Shown here in pieces: positions 8,317 through 16,830 of a DNA stretch of 64,000 nucleotides. The position numbers and the translations under genes were made by a program. Below the pieces are notes generated by a model. That model saw nothing but the letters and a program-made list of their open reading frames with translations. It did not search any database and was not told the DNA's origin. This DNA comes from Streptomyces sp. NBC_00557 (GTDB taxonomy: Bacteria > Actinomycetota > Actinomycetes > Streptomycetales > Streptomycetaceae): positions 4,340,001-4,404,000 of the forward strand of contig NZ_CP107796.1 in the NCBI RefSeq assembly GCF_036345995.1, read 5' to 3'. Each line of letters opens with the position of its first letter. Position 1 is the first letter of the stretch.

Positions 8317-9450
8317 GTGAAGCTTCAGCGCAAGAACCGGCTGCGCGCCCTGTCGCTCGGTGCGATCGCCGTGACCGGCGCCCTGGCCCTGACGGCGTGC
8401 GGCTCCGACGACAACGGCGGCGGTTCCAAGGCCTCGGGCAACCCGTCCGGCGCCACCAACGCCTCCTCGATCAAGTGCGACAACGCCAAGGGTCAGCTGC
8501 TCGCAGACGGCTCCTCCGCGCAGAAGAACGCGATCGACGCCTGGGTCAAGAACTTCTCCCAGGCCTGCGGCGTGCAGATCAACTACAAGGGCGGCGGCTC
8601 CGGTGCCGGTGTCACCTCCTTCACCCAGGGCCAGCTCGCCTTCGCCGGTTCCGACTCCGCGCTGAAGCCCGAAGAGGTCGCCGCCTCCAAGAAGGTCTGC
8701 AACGGCGGCCAGGGCATCGACCTGCCGATGGTCGGCGGCCCGATCGCCCTCGGTTACAACGTCCCGGGTGTCGACAACCTGGTCCTGGACGCCCCGACCA
8801 TCGCCAAGATCTTCGACAGCAAGATCACCAACTGGAACGACCCGGCGATCAAGAAGCTGAACCCGTCGGCGAAGCTGCCCGACCTGAAGATCCAGGCGTT
8901 CCACCGCTCGGACGAGTCCGGCACCACGGACAACTTCACCAAGTACCTGATCGCCACCACCCCGGACAACTGGAAGTACTCCGGCGGCAAGGCCTGGCAG
9001 GCCAAGGGCGGCCAGTCCGCTCCGCAGTCCGCCGGTGTGGCCCAGCAGGTCAAGCAGACCTCCGGCGCCATCGGCTACTTCGAGCTGTCCTACGTCAAGG
9101 ACGGCATGAAGGCCGTCTCCATCGACACCGGCGCCAGCAAGCCGGTCGCGCCGAGCACCGCGTCCGCCACCGCCGACATCGCGGCCGCCCAGGTCGTCGG
9201 CACCGGCAAGGACCTGACGCTGAAGCTCGACTACAAGACCAAGGCCGAGGGCGCCTACCCGATCACCCTGGTCACGTACGAGATCGTCTGCGACAAGGGC
9301 AACAAGGCGGACACCCTGCCCGCCACCAAGGCCTTCCTGCGCTACATCGCCAGCGAGGACGGTCAGAAGCTCCTCTCCACGATCGACTACGCGCCCGTCC
9401 CCGACGAGATCATCAGCAAGGTCCGCACCACCATCGAGGGCCTGAGCTGA
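8317..9450 (+). CDS. pstS: PstS, high-affinity phosphate-binding lipoprotein
   Basis: GTG 8317 follows GGAAGGAACT and gives 377 residues; the frame is open further upstream, but that would run into the promoter region. A lipoprotein signal ends at LTAC with Cys28. The mature protein shows the PstS phosphate-binding features: GSSAQ near residue 63, YKGGGSGAG, FAGSDSAL and RSDESGTTDNF. It captures phosphate outside the membrane for PstCAB. PhoP direct repeats lie upstream, so it should be induced by phosphate starvation. A strong hairpin follows its stop, which would give more pstS than pstCAB transcript. In S. coelicolor and S. lividans PstS is among the most abundant starvation proteins (known). 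Confidence 0.97.
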   Translation: MKLQRKNRLRALSLGAIAVTGALALTACGSDDNGGGSKASGNPSGATNASSIKCDNAKGQLLADGSSAQKNAIDAWVKNFSQACGVQINYKGGGSGAGVTSFTQGQLAFAGSDSALKPEEVAASKKVCNGGQGIDLPMVGGPIALGYNVPGVDNLVLDAPTIAKIFDSKITNWNDPAIKKLNPSAKLPDLKIQAFHRSDESGTTDNFTKYLIATTPDNWKYSGGKAWQAKGGQSAPQSAGVAQQVKQTSGAIGYFELSYVKDGMKAVSIDTGASKPVAPSTASATADIAAAQVVGTGKDLTLKLDYKTKAEGAYPITLVTYEIVCDKGNKADTLPATKAFLRYIASEDGQKLLSTIDYAPVPDEIISKVRTTIEGLS

Positions 9451-9462
9451 CCTGATCCGAAA

Positions 9463-9496
9463 GTGCGGCCCGCGCCCGACAGGGCACGGGCCGCAC
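9463..9496 (+). terminator. Intercistronic hairpin between pstS and pstC
   Basis: 15-bp arms GTGCGGCCCGCGCCC (9463-9477) and GGGCACGGGCCGCAC (9482-9496), with one imperfect pair and a 4-nt loop. There is no T-tract. It probably acts as a partial terminator or 3' stabiliser, making pstS mRNA more abundant than downstream pstCAB. Confidence 0.7.
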
Positions 9497-9564
9497 CGTC
9501 CGGTGCACCGCCGCCATGAGCCGCCGCCCGTGAGGGCGCCCGGCTCCGCAGACCGGAGAACCCG

Positions 9565-10572
9565 ATGGACATACCGACCAAGACCACAGACGCACCGCCC
9601 CCCACGCCCCAGCCCTCGCTCGCCGAGCAGAAGCGCAACGCCCGCGGCGCGACCCGCCCCGGCGACCGCATCTTCCTCGGCCTGACCCGCGGCTCGGGCA
9701 TCCTGCTGCTGGTGATCATGGCCGCGATCGCGGTCTTCCTCACCTACCGTGCCTCCCTCGCGATCAGCAAGGACCACGGCAACTTCCTGACCACCTCCGA
9801 GTGGAACACCAACCTCATCCCGCCGACCTTCGGCATCGCGGTGCTGGCCTTCGGCACGATCGTCTCCTCGGTCATCGCCATGGTCCTCGCGGTCCCGGTC
9901 GCGGTCGCGATCGCGCTGTTCATCACGCACTACGCACCCCGCCGCCTGTCCGGCCCGGTCGCGTACGTGATCGACCTGCTGGCCGCCGTGCCGTCCATCG
10001 TCTACGGCCTGTGGGGCGCCCTCGTCCTGGTGCCGCACATGAACGGCCTGTACGGCTGGCTCAACGACTTCTTCGGCTGGACCGGGATCTTCTCCTGGGA
10101 CAAGGGCGCGCCGCGCTCCATGCTCACCGTCGGCATCCTGCTCGCGATCATGATCCTGCCGATCATCACCAACGTGAGCCGCGAGGTGTTCCGCCAGGTC
10201 CCGCGCATGCACGAGGAGGCCGCCCTGGCCCTCGGCGCCACGCGCTGGGAGGTCATCCGCATGTCCGTGCTGCCCTTCGGCCGCTCCGGTGTGATCTCCG
10301 CGTCGATGCTCGGCCTCGGCCGCGCGCTCGGTGAGACGATGGCCGTGGCCACCGTGCTCTCCCCCGACTTCATCATCCACGCCAGCCTGCTCAACCCGGG
10401 CGGCGGCACCTTCGCCCAGAACATCGCCAGCAAGTTCAGCGAGGCGACCGAGTTCGGCCGGGACGCGCTCATCGCCTCCGGTCTGGTCCTGTTCGTCATC
10501 ACGCTGCTGGTCAACGGCGCGGCCCGGCTGATCATCGCCCGCCGTGCGGAGTACTCGGGGGCCAACGCATGA
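9565..10572 (+). CDS. pstC: PstC, phosphate ABC transporter permease
   Basis: The 335-residue membrane protein has a polar N-terminus, then about six helices starting at residue 40. The cytoplasmic EAA loop, which contacts PstB, is visible as HEEAALALGATRWEVIRMSV near residues 216-235. It pairs with PstA to form the phosphate channel. The stop overlaps the pstA start by 4 nt (ATGA), indicating translational coupling. The ATG is 114 nt after pstS, beyond the hairpin. Confidence 0.96.
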   Translation: MDIPTKTTDAPPPTPQPSLAEQKRNARGATRPGDRIFLGLTRGSGILLLVIMAAIAVFLTYRASLAISKDHGNFLTTSEWNTNLIPPTFGIAVLAFGTIVSSVIAMVLAVPVAVAIALFITHYAPRRLSGPVAYVIDLLAAVPSIVYGLWGALVLVPHMNGLYGWLNDFFGWTGIFSWDKGAPRSMLTVGILLAIMILPIITNVSREVFRQVPRMHEEAALALGATRWEVIRMSVLPFGRSGVISASMLGLGRALGETMAVATVLSPDFIIHASLLNPGGGTFAQNIASKFSEATEFGRDALIASGLVLFVITLLVNGAARLIIARRAEYSGANA

Positions 10573-11630
10573 GCACCGCAAGCCTGACCGACAAGCGCCC
10601 GAGCTCCCTGCGGGCCGCGAGCCTGCCCAGGTGGACGCCGTGGGCGCTCGCCGCCGGCTCCCTCGCCCTGGGCATCGGCATCTCCGCGGCCGCGGGCCTG
10701 CACAGCAAGATCCAGTGGGGTCTGATCGCCGCGGTCCTGTTCGTCCTCGGCACCTACGGCGTCGCCGCGCGCGTCGAGGGCCGCCGCCAGGCCAAGGACC
10801 GCGTGGCGACCAGCCTCGTCTGGGTCGCCTTCCTGCTCGCCGTGATCCCGCTGGTCTCCCTGATCTGGGTGACCATCGTGCGCGGCGTGAAGGTTCTCGA
10901 CGTCTACTTCCTGACCCACTCGATGGGTGTCGTCGCCGACACCGAGCCCGGCGGCGGCATCTACCACGCGATCATCGGCAGCCTGGAGCAGGTCGGCCTC
11001 GCCACCCTGATCGGCGCCCCGATCGGCGTGCTCACCGCCATCTACCTGGTGGAGTACGGCCGCGGCCGGCTCGCCAAGGCGGTGACGTTCTTCGTCGACG
11101 TCATGACGGGCATCCCGTCGATCGTCGCCGGCCTGTTCATCCTGTCGCTGATGCTCATCTTCAAGATGCAGCCGTTCGGCTTCGCCGGTTCGCTGGCCCT
11201 GGCCATCCTGATGATGCCGGTCGTCGTCCGCTCCACCGAGGAGATGCTCAAGCTCGTCCCCAACGAGCTGCGCGAAGCGTCGCTGGCGCTCGGTGTGCCC
11301 AAGTGGCGCACCATCCTGAAGGTGGTCCTGCCGACCTCCATCGGCGGCATCACCACCGGCATCATGCTGGCGGTCGCCCGTATCGCCGGTGAGACCGCGC
11401 CGGTGCTGCTGCTGGTCTTCGGCAACCCGTTCATCAACAACAACCCCTTCGAGGGCGCGCAGGCGTCGCTGCCGCTGTACATCTACCAGCAGTTCGCCAA
11501 CAGCGCGGGTTCCGGAGCGGCGTACGACCGCGCATGGGCGGCGTCCCTCACGCTGATCGCCTTCGTGATGATCCTCAACCTGGTGGCCCGCGGCATCGCC
11601 CGCTGGAAGGCCCCCAAGACCGGTCGCTGA
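10569..11630 (+). CDS. pstA: PstA, phosphate ABC transporter permease
   Basis: The 353-residue protein has two N-terminal helices, one more than minimal PstA, then the six-helix permease core. The EAA motif [19 protein letters not shown] is at about residues 235-253. It forms the transmembrane pathway with PstC and is driven by PstB. It overlaps pstC by 4 nt and is followed by pstB after 52 nt. The C-terminus is short and basic (RWKAPKTGR). Confidence 0.96.
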   Translation: MSTASLTDKRPSSLRAASLPRWTPWALAAGSLALGIGISAAAGLHSKIQWGLIAAVLFVLGTYGVAARVEGRRQAKDRVATSLVWVAFLLAVIPLVSLIWVTIVRGVKVLDVYFLTHSMGVVADTEPGGGIYHAIIGSLEQVGLATLIGAPIGVLTAIYLVEYGRGRLAKAVTFFVDVMTGIPSIVAGLFILSLMLIFKMQPFGFAGSLALAILMMPVVVRSTEEMLKLVPNELREASLALGVPKWRTILKVVLPTSIGGITTGIMLAVARIAGETAPVLLLVFGNPFINNNPFEGAQASLPLYIYQQFANSAGSGAAYDRAWAASLTLIAFVMILNLVARGIARWKAPKTGR

Positions 11631-11682
11631 GGGCGGCCACACAGCGACCGAGCTTGAACTTTCTGGAAGTGAAGTAGACGAC

Positions 11683-12459
11683 ATGGCCAAGCGAATCGAC
11701 GTAAGCGGACTGACCGCGTACTACGGCTCCCACAAGGCGATCGAGGACATCTCGATGACCGTCGAGCCGCGTTCGGTGACGGCGTTCATCGGCCCCTCCG
11801 GCTGCGGCAAGTCGACGTTCCTGCGCACGCTCAACCGGATGCACGAGGTCACGCCGGGCGGCCGCGTCGAGGGCAAGGTGCTCCTCGACGACGAGGACCT
11901 GTACGGCCCCGGGATCGACCCGGTGTCCGTCCGCCGCGAGGTGGGCATGGTCTTCCAGCGCCCGAACCCCTTCCCCACGATGTCGATCTTCGACAACGTG
12001 GCGGCGGGTCTGCGCCTGAACGGCAACTACAAGAAGTCGGAGCTGAGCGACATCGTCGAGAAGTCGCTCAAGGGCGCGAACCTCTGGAACGAGGTCAAGG
12101 ACCGCCTGAACAAGCCGGGCTCCGGCCTCTCCGGCGGCCAGCAGCAGCGTCTGTGCATCGCCCGCGCGATCGCGGTCGAGCCGAAGGTGCTGCTGATGGA
12201 CGAGCCGTGCTCCGCGCTGGACCCGATCTCCACGCTCGCGATCGAGGACCTGATCGGTGAGCTGAAGGAGCGCTTCACGATCGTCATCGTGACGCACAAC
12301 ATGCAGCAGGCGGCGCGTGTCTCGGACCGTACGGCGTTCTTCAACCTCGCCGCGGTGGGACAGCCGGGCCGGCTGATCGAGATCGACGACACCGAGCGCA
12401 TCTTCTCCAACCCGTCCGTCCAGGCCACCGAGGACTACATCTCCGGCCGCTTCGGATGA
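11683..12459 (+). CDS. pstB: PstB, phosphate ABC transporter ATPase
   Basis: The 258-residue ATPase has Walker [10 protein letters not shown] (about 36-44), Q-loop VFQRPNPFP, signature LSGGQQQR (about 149-156), Walker B VLLMDEP (about 169-175) and the switch His in IVTHNM. The PstB-type MNRMHE-like segment ([15 protein letters not shown]) follows Walker A. It powers phosphate import by PstSCA. ATG 11683 follows GGAAGTGAAG. It is the last gene of the operon; a strong bidirectional hairpin lies between it and the convergent PIN gene. Confidence 0.97.
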   Translation: MAKRIDVSGLTAYYGSHKAIEDISMTVEPRSVTAFIGPSGCGKSTFLRTLNRMHEVTPGGRVEGKVLLDDEDLYGPGIDPVSVRREVGMVFQRPNPFPTMSIFDNVAAGLRLNGNYKKSELSDIVEKSLKGANLWNEVKDRLNKPGSGLSGGQQQRLCIARAIAVEPKVLLMDEPCSALDPISTLAIEDLIGELKERFTIVIVTHNMQQAARVSDRTAFFNLAAVGQPGRLIEIDDTERIFSNPSVQATEDYISGRFG

Positions 12460-12515
12460 TCGTCCCCTGATCCCCTCGCGGTGCTGCATGGCGGTGCCAC
12501 CGTGAGGACGCAAAA

Positions 12516-12546
12516 GGGCCCGCCCCTGGCTCCCGGGGGCGGGCCC
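12516..12546. terminator. Bidirectional terminator between pstB and the PIN gene
   Basis: 11-bp perfect stem GGGCCCGCCCC (12516-12526) and GGGGCGGGCCC (12536-12546), with a 9-nt loop. It is flanked by AAAA on the left and TTGCGTT on the right. It sits between convergent genes. Confidence 0.8.
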
Positions 12547-12559
12547 GTTGCGTTCGGTG

Positions 12560-12940
12560 TCACGGACTGAGGTCCAGCACGCGGACCGGCTCCCCGATCC
12601 ACGCGTCCGGGCTGGTGGTGGCGATGACCGCGCCGTCCGGACGGTCCGGGGTGGGCTGTGCCGCGTACTGACAGTGCGCCGCGGCCCATGTGTGGTGCCG
12701 GGCCACCGCCAGGGCGGCGGGCAGGTCCAGGTCCAGGACGGTGATGGCGGGCAGGGCGGCGAGACGCTCCGCCGTGCCGGGACGCGTCCGGTCGGCCTCG
12801 GCCAGGGCGCACGCCGGGGCGTACAGGTACCAGCCGGCCTCCACGTGAGCGCGGTGGATCAGCCGGGAGGCAAGGACGTTGCCCTGGCCCGCCGCGGCCA
12901 TGGCGGTGGCGTCCAGGAGGATGTGCATCGCATCGCTCAC
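12560..12940 (-). CDS. PIN-domain protein, toxin-like
   Basis: GTG 12940 overlaps the stop of the preceding ORF (GTGA) and gives 126 residues; ATG 12928 is an alternative. PIN acidic residues are in place: Asp in HILLDATA (about 10), Glu in CALAEAD (about 48) and Asp in TPDRPDGAVIATT (about 101-104). The family consists of Mg-dependent ribonucleases, mostly VapC toxins. The overlapping upstream ORF resembles a helical antitoxin but has no normal start codon. The gene lies directly behind pit on the same strand and converges on pstB. Real VapC activity is inference. Confidence 0.75.
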   Translation of the reverse strand: MSDAMHILLDATAMAAAGQGNVLASRLIHRAHVEAGWYLYAPACALAEADRTRPGTAERLAALPAITVLDLDLPAALAVARHHTWAAAHCQYAAQPTPDRPDGAVIATTSPDAWIGEPVRVLDLSP

Positions 12941-13113
12941 AGGGCCGCCGCCCGGGCCAGCCGCCGGTCCAGCTCGCTGTCGAGGTCCCGCTCCTCCGCC
13001 GGAGTGGGGGCGTAGCCGGTCCACTCCCTCAGAGCGGCGCGGGCCTGCTCGGCCCGCTCGGCGGGGGTGAGCAGGGTCTCGGCGAGCCGGGCCAGGTAGG
13101 CGCGCAGCGACCC
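12937..13113 (-). CDS. Antitoxin-like ORF lacking a standard start codon
   Basis: Fifty-eight codons separate the pit TAG from the PIN gene, in the same frame as pit, ending in a TGA that overlaps the PIN GTG. The translation (LRAYLARLAETLLTPAER..., then LDSELDRRLARAAAL) is a charged helical protein like small antitoxins paired with PIN toxins in Streptomyces. No ATG, GTG or TTG occurs near its beginning; CTG at 13107 is the only near-cognate option. It may use CTG, be made by readthrough of the pit stop, or be an antitoxin that has lost its start. No ribosome binding site is evident. Confidence 0.5.
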   Translation of the reverse strand, partial: GSLRAYLARLAETLLTPAERAEQARAALREWTGYAPTPAEERDLDSELDRRLARAAAL

Positions 13114-14112
13114 CTAGAGCACCGTCAGCTTCTCCAGGCCGAAAGCCAGCGCAGCGACCAGCGCCGCCGCCGGCATCGTGATGAACCAGCCCAGGACGAT
13201 GTTCTTGGCCACGCCCCAGCGGACGGCGTTGAGGCGCTTGGTCGCGCCGACGCCCATGATCGCCGAGGTGATGACGTGGGTCGTGGAGATCGGCGCCTTG
13301 AAGAGGAACGCCGTGCCGAACATGATCGACGCGCCGGTCGCCTCCGCGGCGAAGCCCTGCGGCGGGTCCAGTTCGATGATCTTGCGGCCCAGGGTGCGCA
13401 TGATGCGCCACCCGCCGGCGTAGGTGCCGAGCGAGAGCATGACCGCCGAGACCAGCTTGACCCAGACCGGGATCGGGTCGCCGAAGGTCTCGTGGCCGGA
13501 AATCACCAGTGCCATCACGACCACACCCATGGTCTTCTGGGCGTCCTGGAGACCGTGGCCGAGGGCCATGCCGGCCGCGGACACGGTCTGCGCGATGCGG
13601 AAGCCGCGCTTGGCCTTGTGCGGGTTGGCCCGGCGGAACAGCCACATGATGGCCAGCATGACGACGTAGCCGACGATCAGGCCGACCACCGGGGACAGGA
13701 ACATCGGAATGATGATCTTGTCCAGCACGCCGTTCCAGTGGACCGCCGTACCGCCCGCCAGGGCCGCGCCCACCAGGCCGCCGAACAGGGCGTGGGAGGA
13801 GGACGAGGGCAGGCCGAAGTACCAGGTGATCAGGTTCCAGGTGATCGCGCCGAGCAGGGCGGCGAAGAGGATGCCCATGCCGGTCGAGCCGGACGGGGTC
13901 GCGATCAGGCCCTCGCTGACGGTCTTGGCGACGCCGGAGCCCAGGAAGGCGCCGGCCAGGTTCATGACCGCCGCCATGGCGAGCGCCGCCCGCGGGGTCA
14001 GTGCCCGCGTGGAGACCGACGTGGCGATCGCGTTCGCCGAGTCGTGGAAGCCGTTCGTGTACGTGAAGAAGAGCGCGACCGCGATGGTCACGACCAGGGC
14101 GAAGGTGTCCAT
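13114..14112 (-). CDS. pit: PiT-family low-affinity phosphate transporter
   Basis: The 332-residue protein has about ten helices. It contains the PiT signature TNGFHDSANAIAT at residues 19-31 and a C-terminal counterpart around FKAPISTTHVITSA. It moves metal-phosphate with protons and works when phosphate is plentiful, complementing PstSCAB. It starts 8 nt after the stop of the DUF47 gene, so the two are coupled, as in many bacteria. The convergent pst operon lies beyond the PIN gene. From memory the S. coelicolor orthologue is pitH1 (SCO4138). Confidence 0.95.
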   Translation of the reverse strand: MDTFALVVTIAVALFFTYTNGFHDSANAIATSVSTRALTPRAALAMAAVMNLAGAFLGSGVAKTVSEGLIATPSGSTGMGILFAALLGAITWNLITWYFGLPSSSSHALFGGLVGAALAGGTAVHWNGVLDKIIIPMFLSPVVGLIVGYVVMLAIMWLFRRANPHKAKRGFRIAQTVSAAGMALGHGLQDAQKTMGVVVMALVISGHETFGDPIPVWVKLVSAVMLSLGTYAGGWRIMRTLGRKIIELDPPQGFAAEATGASIMFGTAFLFKAPISTTHVITSAIMGVGATKRLNAVRWGVAKNIVLGWFITMPAAALVAALAFGLEKLTVL

Positions 14113-14119
14113 CGACGCC

Positions 14120-14740
14120 TCAGGACTCCTTGACGGCGATGGTCTCCACCGTGTTCGCCACGTGCTCGAACGCGTCCGCCGCCTCTTCCAGGACGTCCAC
14201 GATCTGCTTGAGCTTGAGCACCTCGATCGCGTCGTACTTGCCGTTGAAGAGGTGGGCCAGCAGCTTGCGGTGGATCTGGTCCGCCTGGTTCTCCAGGCGG
14301 TTGACCTCGATCCAGTACTCGGTGAGGTTGTCCAGCGTGCGGAGGTTCGGCATCGCCTCCGCGGTCAGCTCGGCCGCCCGGGCCAGCACCTCGATCTGCT
14401 GCTCGACGCCCTTCGGCAGTTCCTCGACGTTGTAGAGGACGACCAGGTCGACGGCCTCCTCCATGAAGTCCATGATGTCGTCGAGGGAGCCGGCGAGGGA
14501 GTAGATGTCCTCGCGGTCGAACGGCGTGATGAACGAGGAGTTCAGCTGGTGGAAGATCGCGTGCGTGGCGTCGTCACCTGCGTGTTCCGCGGCCCGCATA
14601 CGCTCTGCGATCTCGGCCCGGGCGGAAGCGTCCGCCCCGAGCAGTTCCATCAGGAGTTTCGAGCCCGTGACGATGTTGTCCGCGGACGCGGCGAACATGT
14701 CGTAGAAGCTCGTCTCCCTGGGGGTCAGACGAAAGCGCAC
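14120..14740 (-). CDS. DUF47/PhoU-like partner of Pit
   Basis: The 206-residue all-helical protein has the DUF47 pattern: RFRLTPRETSFYDMF at the N-terminus, FITPFDREDIYSLAGSLDDIMDFMEEAVD in the middle (the metal-contacting E/D-rich PhoU-like motif), and a C-terminal LKLKQIVDVLEEAADAFE motif. The family is encoded next to Pit transporters and is thought to restrain or regulate them. It is cytoplasmic. Pit follows after 7 nt. The start is ATG 14740; the 218-bp divergent gap to csoR holds both promoters. Confidence 0.9.
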   Translation of the reverse strand: MRFRLTPRETSFYDMFAASADNIVTGSKLLMELLGADASARAEIAERMRAAEHAGDDATHAIFHQLNSSFITPFDREDIYSLAGSLDDIMDFMEEAVDLVVLYNVEELPKGVEQQIEVLARAAELTAEAMPNLRTLDNLTEYWIEVNRLENQADQIHRKLLAHLFNGKYDAIEVLKLKQIVDVLEEAADAFEHVANTVETIAVKES

Positions 14741-14895
14741 GTGGGTTCCTCTAGGTGCTTCGGTTTCGGTCAGGCTGATGCTAGGCGCATCATCCGGCCA
14801 CGGCTATCGGGCCGCATCCCAGTGTCGCCCATCGGTCAGGTTGATCAGCACGGGGGCGGGCCAAGGGCTCTCTACCCCGGAAAGTTGGTTACGAT

Positions 14896-14912
14896 ATACC
14901 CAGTAGGGGTAT
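14896..14912. promoter_or_regulatory. CsoR operator
   Basis: ATACCC (14896-14901) and GGGTAT (14907-14912) with a 5-nt spacer AGTAG match the G/C-tract inverted repeat bound by CsoR copper sensors. It lies 46 nt before the csoR start, so csoR is likely self-repressed and induced by Cu(I). Confidence 0.85.
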
Positions 14913-14958
14913 GTATCCCCGATTGTGCCCGCCGCTCGTCCCGAAATGGAGGCCCGCG

Positions 14959-15351
14959 ATGACGACGACCGAGGCCGGCGCCGAAACGGCACCCTCCGAG
15001 ACCATGGGCGAGACCGTGAGCGAGACCACGGGCGCGGCCGCGGGTGAGACGGCGCACACCGCGCACGCCACGCACGGCTACCACAAGCAGAAGGACGAGC
15101 ACCTCAAGCGGCTGCGCCGGATCGAGGGCCAGATCCGCGGCCTGCAGCGGATGGTCGACGAGGACACGTACTGCATCGACATACTGACCCAGGTGTCCGC
15201 CTCCACCAAGGCGCTGCAGTCCTTCGCGCTGCAGCTGCTGGAGGAGCACCTGCGGCACTGCGTGGCCGACGCGGCCCTCAAGGGCGGCGACGAGATCGAC
15301 ACCAAGGTGGACGAGGCGACGAAGGCGATCGGCCGCCTCCTGCGGTCCTAG
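14959..15351 (+). CDS. csoR: CsoR, copper-sensing repressor
   Basis: I choose ATG 14959 (130 residues), behind GGAGG at 14948; the ATG at 14911 lies inside the operator. An N-terminal ~38-residue Thr/Glu/His-rich tail precedes the core RRIEGQIRGLQRMVDED. The Cu(I) ligands are present: Cys in DTYCIDI, and His and Cys in EEHLRHCV. The DUF156 fold is a four-helix tetramer. Copper binding releases DNA. No copper ATPase or copZ lies nearby, so this is an orphan that controls itself and remote genes. That fits S. lividans CsoR (known; the S. coelicolor orthologue is SCO4136 from memory). Confidence 0.95.
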   Translation: MTTTEAGAETAPSETMGETVSETTGAAAGETAHTAHATHGYHKQKDEHLKRLRRIEGQIRGLQRMVDEDTYCIDILTQVSASTKALQSFALQLLEEHLRHCVADAALKGGDEIDTKVDEATKAIGRLLRS

Positions 15352-15383
15352 GCCCTGTCGTCAAACTCGGAGGGCGCGGGCTC

Positions 15384-15572
15384 CTACGCCGGGTCGTAGG
15401 CCCCGCAGGCCTCGCGTTCCTCGGCGACGCGGAGCACCTCGTCGATGCTCTCCAGGCTGAGCCGGTCCTCGGCCGCGGAGGCCGCGATGATCAGCTCCCC
15501 GCACAGTTCGATCTCGGCGAGGGCCACGTGGTCCTGCACCGCCGTACCGCCGACCGGAGCCACCCGCCTCAC
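15384..15572 (-). CDS. Small conserved hypothetical protein (62 residues)
   Basis: GTG 15572 gives 62 residues; GTG 15563 is an alternative. The ribosome binding site is weak (AGAGAGAAG). The protein is acidic and helical, with AEIELCGELIIAASAAEDRLSLESIDEVL in the middle and two Cys residues (ELCGE, EACGA). No transmembrane segment or known motif is visible. It is convergent with csoR. The coding-type third positions and codon use support a real gene. I do not recognise the family. Confidence 0.65.
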   Translation of the reverse strand: MRRVAPVGGTAVQDHVALAEIELCGELIIAASAAEDRLSLESIDEVLRVAEEREACGAYDPA

Positions 15573-15664
15573 CTTCTCTCTGCCGTCACCGGCTTCCTAG
15601 AGTAGGGAGTGGTCTACATACCGCGCATGGCACGGACGGGCTACTTACGCACCGGCGGTAGGGA

Positions 15665-16546
15665 CTAGTCGCTGTCCTCGGCGATACGGCCCGCGTAGAT
15701 GTCCGCCGAGCGCGGCAGCCGTACGTCGGCGGGGGCGCCGAAGTCGTACAGCAGGGTCGTCGAGGCGACCGCCACGGGGGTCTTCTGCCGGCCGTTGACG
15801 AAGCTGAAGCGCTGCCTGAGCTTGCGGATGCGGCCCTGGTCGTCGAGATAGGCGTCGAATGGGACTTCGGCCGTGGCGAACCCTTTCGCCGCCGCGGCCA
15901 GCGGTCCCCGGTTCCCGGCGGAGGCCAGGCGGGCCGCGCCGCGCAGGTCCGCCGTGCCCCGGTAGTGCAGCACGGGGGTGCCGGCGACCTCGGTCCGGCC
16001 GACGTAGGCCGCGGTGCGGGTGCCGCGCAGCACCTCGGCCGCCGCGTACGGGTCGGTCGCGCCGCCGGTGACCAGATTGCCGTCGGAGAGCGTGGCGATG
16101 TCCACCCGCACCCACTTGTCGGCGGGCACGCCCGCGCCCCGGTTCTTCATGAACAGGGCGCCCGGCGCGAGGAGTTCGGTGATCGGCTGGTGCTCGGAGG
16201 TGCCCGCCGGATCCTCGGGCAGCACGACGGTGAGCCGGCCGAGGCGGTGCCGGTAGTCGTAGACGCCCCGGCCGCGGATGGTGACCCGGGTGCCGCCCGT
16301 GGCCATCTCCATGGAAGTGGCCGCCCGGGAACTGCCCGCCCCGCGCAGGGTGTCGGCCGCCCGGCGCAGCACGGCGACCGGATCGCCCCCGCCCTTGACG
16401 TCCTCGGCGGCGGCCCCGCTGCCGGAACAGCCCGTGGCGCCCGCCCCGAGGCCGAGCATGATGCCGACCGCGAGGACCGTACCGCCCGCGCTTCTGTGCT
16501 GCCGCCGCTCCATCGCCTGCCTACCCCCAGCCGGTACGTCCGTCAC
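15665..16546 (-). CDS. Lipoprotein, LppX/LprAFG-like
   Basis: The frame gives 293 residues from GTG 16546. A start at ATG 16513 (282 residues) would place a classic lipoprotein signal, MERRQHRS, at the N-terminus. The lipobox is ATGC in GAGATGCSGSG. The mature domain (ADTLRGAGSSRAATSMEM, then RGVYDYRHRLGRLTV and repeated beta-strand segments with a YLDDQGRIRKL turn) resembles the LolA/LppX fold of actinobacterial lipid-binding lipoproteins. Its role at the outer face of the membrane is unknown. It is transcribed away from the small ORF at 16657. Confidence 0.8.
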   Translation of the reverse strand: MTDVPAGGRQAMERRQHRSAGGTVLAVGIMLGLGAGATGCSGSGAAAEDVKGGGDPVAVLRRAADTLRGAGSSRAATSMEMATGGTRVTIRGRGVYDYRHRLGRLTVVLPEDPAGTSEHQPITELLAPGALFMKNRGAGVPADKWVRVDIATLSDGNLVTGGATDPYAAAEVLRGTRTAAYVGRTEVAGTPVLHYRGTADLRGAARLASAGNRGPLAAAAKGFATAEVPFDAYLDDQGRIRKLRQRFSFVNGRQKTPVAVASTTLLYDFGAPADVRLPRSADIYAGRIAEDSD

Positions 16547-16656
16547 GGGCCCCCTACTCGTCCGGTCAACGACGGGCAGGGGGGCGCCGTCACGCGGCGA
16601 AAGGAGTGGACGGCGCCCTACGAGCCCTTTACCGCAGGGCCGGTAACGTTGTCGGA

Positions 16657-16830
16657 GTGGCGCAGCAGGAGGGGCCGGAGCGCGTCCGGCGGGGGCAGGA
16701 GCACCTCACCTCGACGACGGAACAGGGCCGGTTCTGCGTGGCCCGCTGCACCTGTGGCTGGCGCGGCCCGGCCCGCCGCGCCCGCAGCCAGGCGCGGACG
16801 GACGCGGAGGCTCACACGGCCGGCCTGTGA
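16657..16830 (+). CDS. Small CxC-containing conserved protein (57 residues)
   Basis: GTG 16657 to TGA 16830. The C-terminal half holds FCVARCTCGWRGPARRAR, i.e. a C-x4-C-x-C arrangement followed by a basic helix and DAEAH. I recognise this Cys-Trp-Arg pattern as a small conserved actinomycete protein. It may bind a metal or nucleic acid, which is inference. It overlaps the 3' end of the convergent Nudix gene by 19 nt. GGAG sits only 2 nt before the start, too close to be a typical ribosome binding site. Confidence 0.6.
   Translation: MAQQEGPERVRRGQEHLTSTTEQGRFCVARCTCGWRGPARRARSQARTDAEAHTAGL

Noticed and set aside
8212..10581. A 789-codon leftward ORF across pstS and pstC
   Set aside because: Antisense shadow; Asp/Gly/Val/Arg-rich with no motif, while pstS and pstC read normally on the other strand.
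14911..14958. Longer csoR start at ATG 14911
   Set aside because: It falls within the CsoR operator and has no ribosome binding site; ATG 14959 has GGAGG at the right distance.
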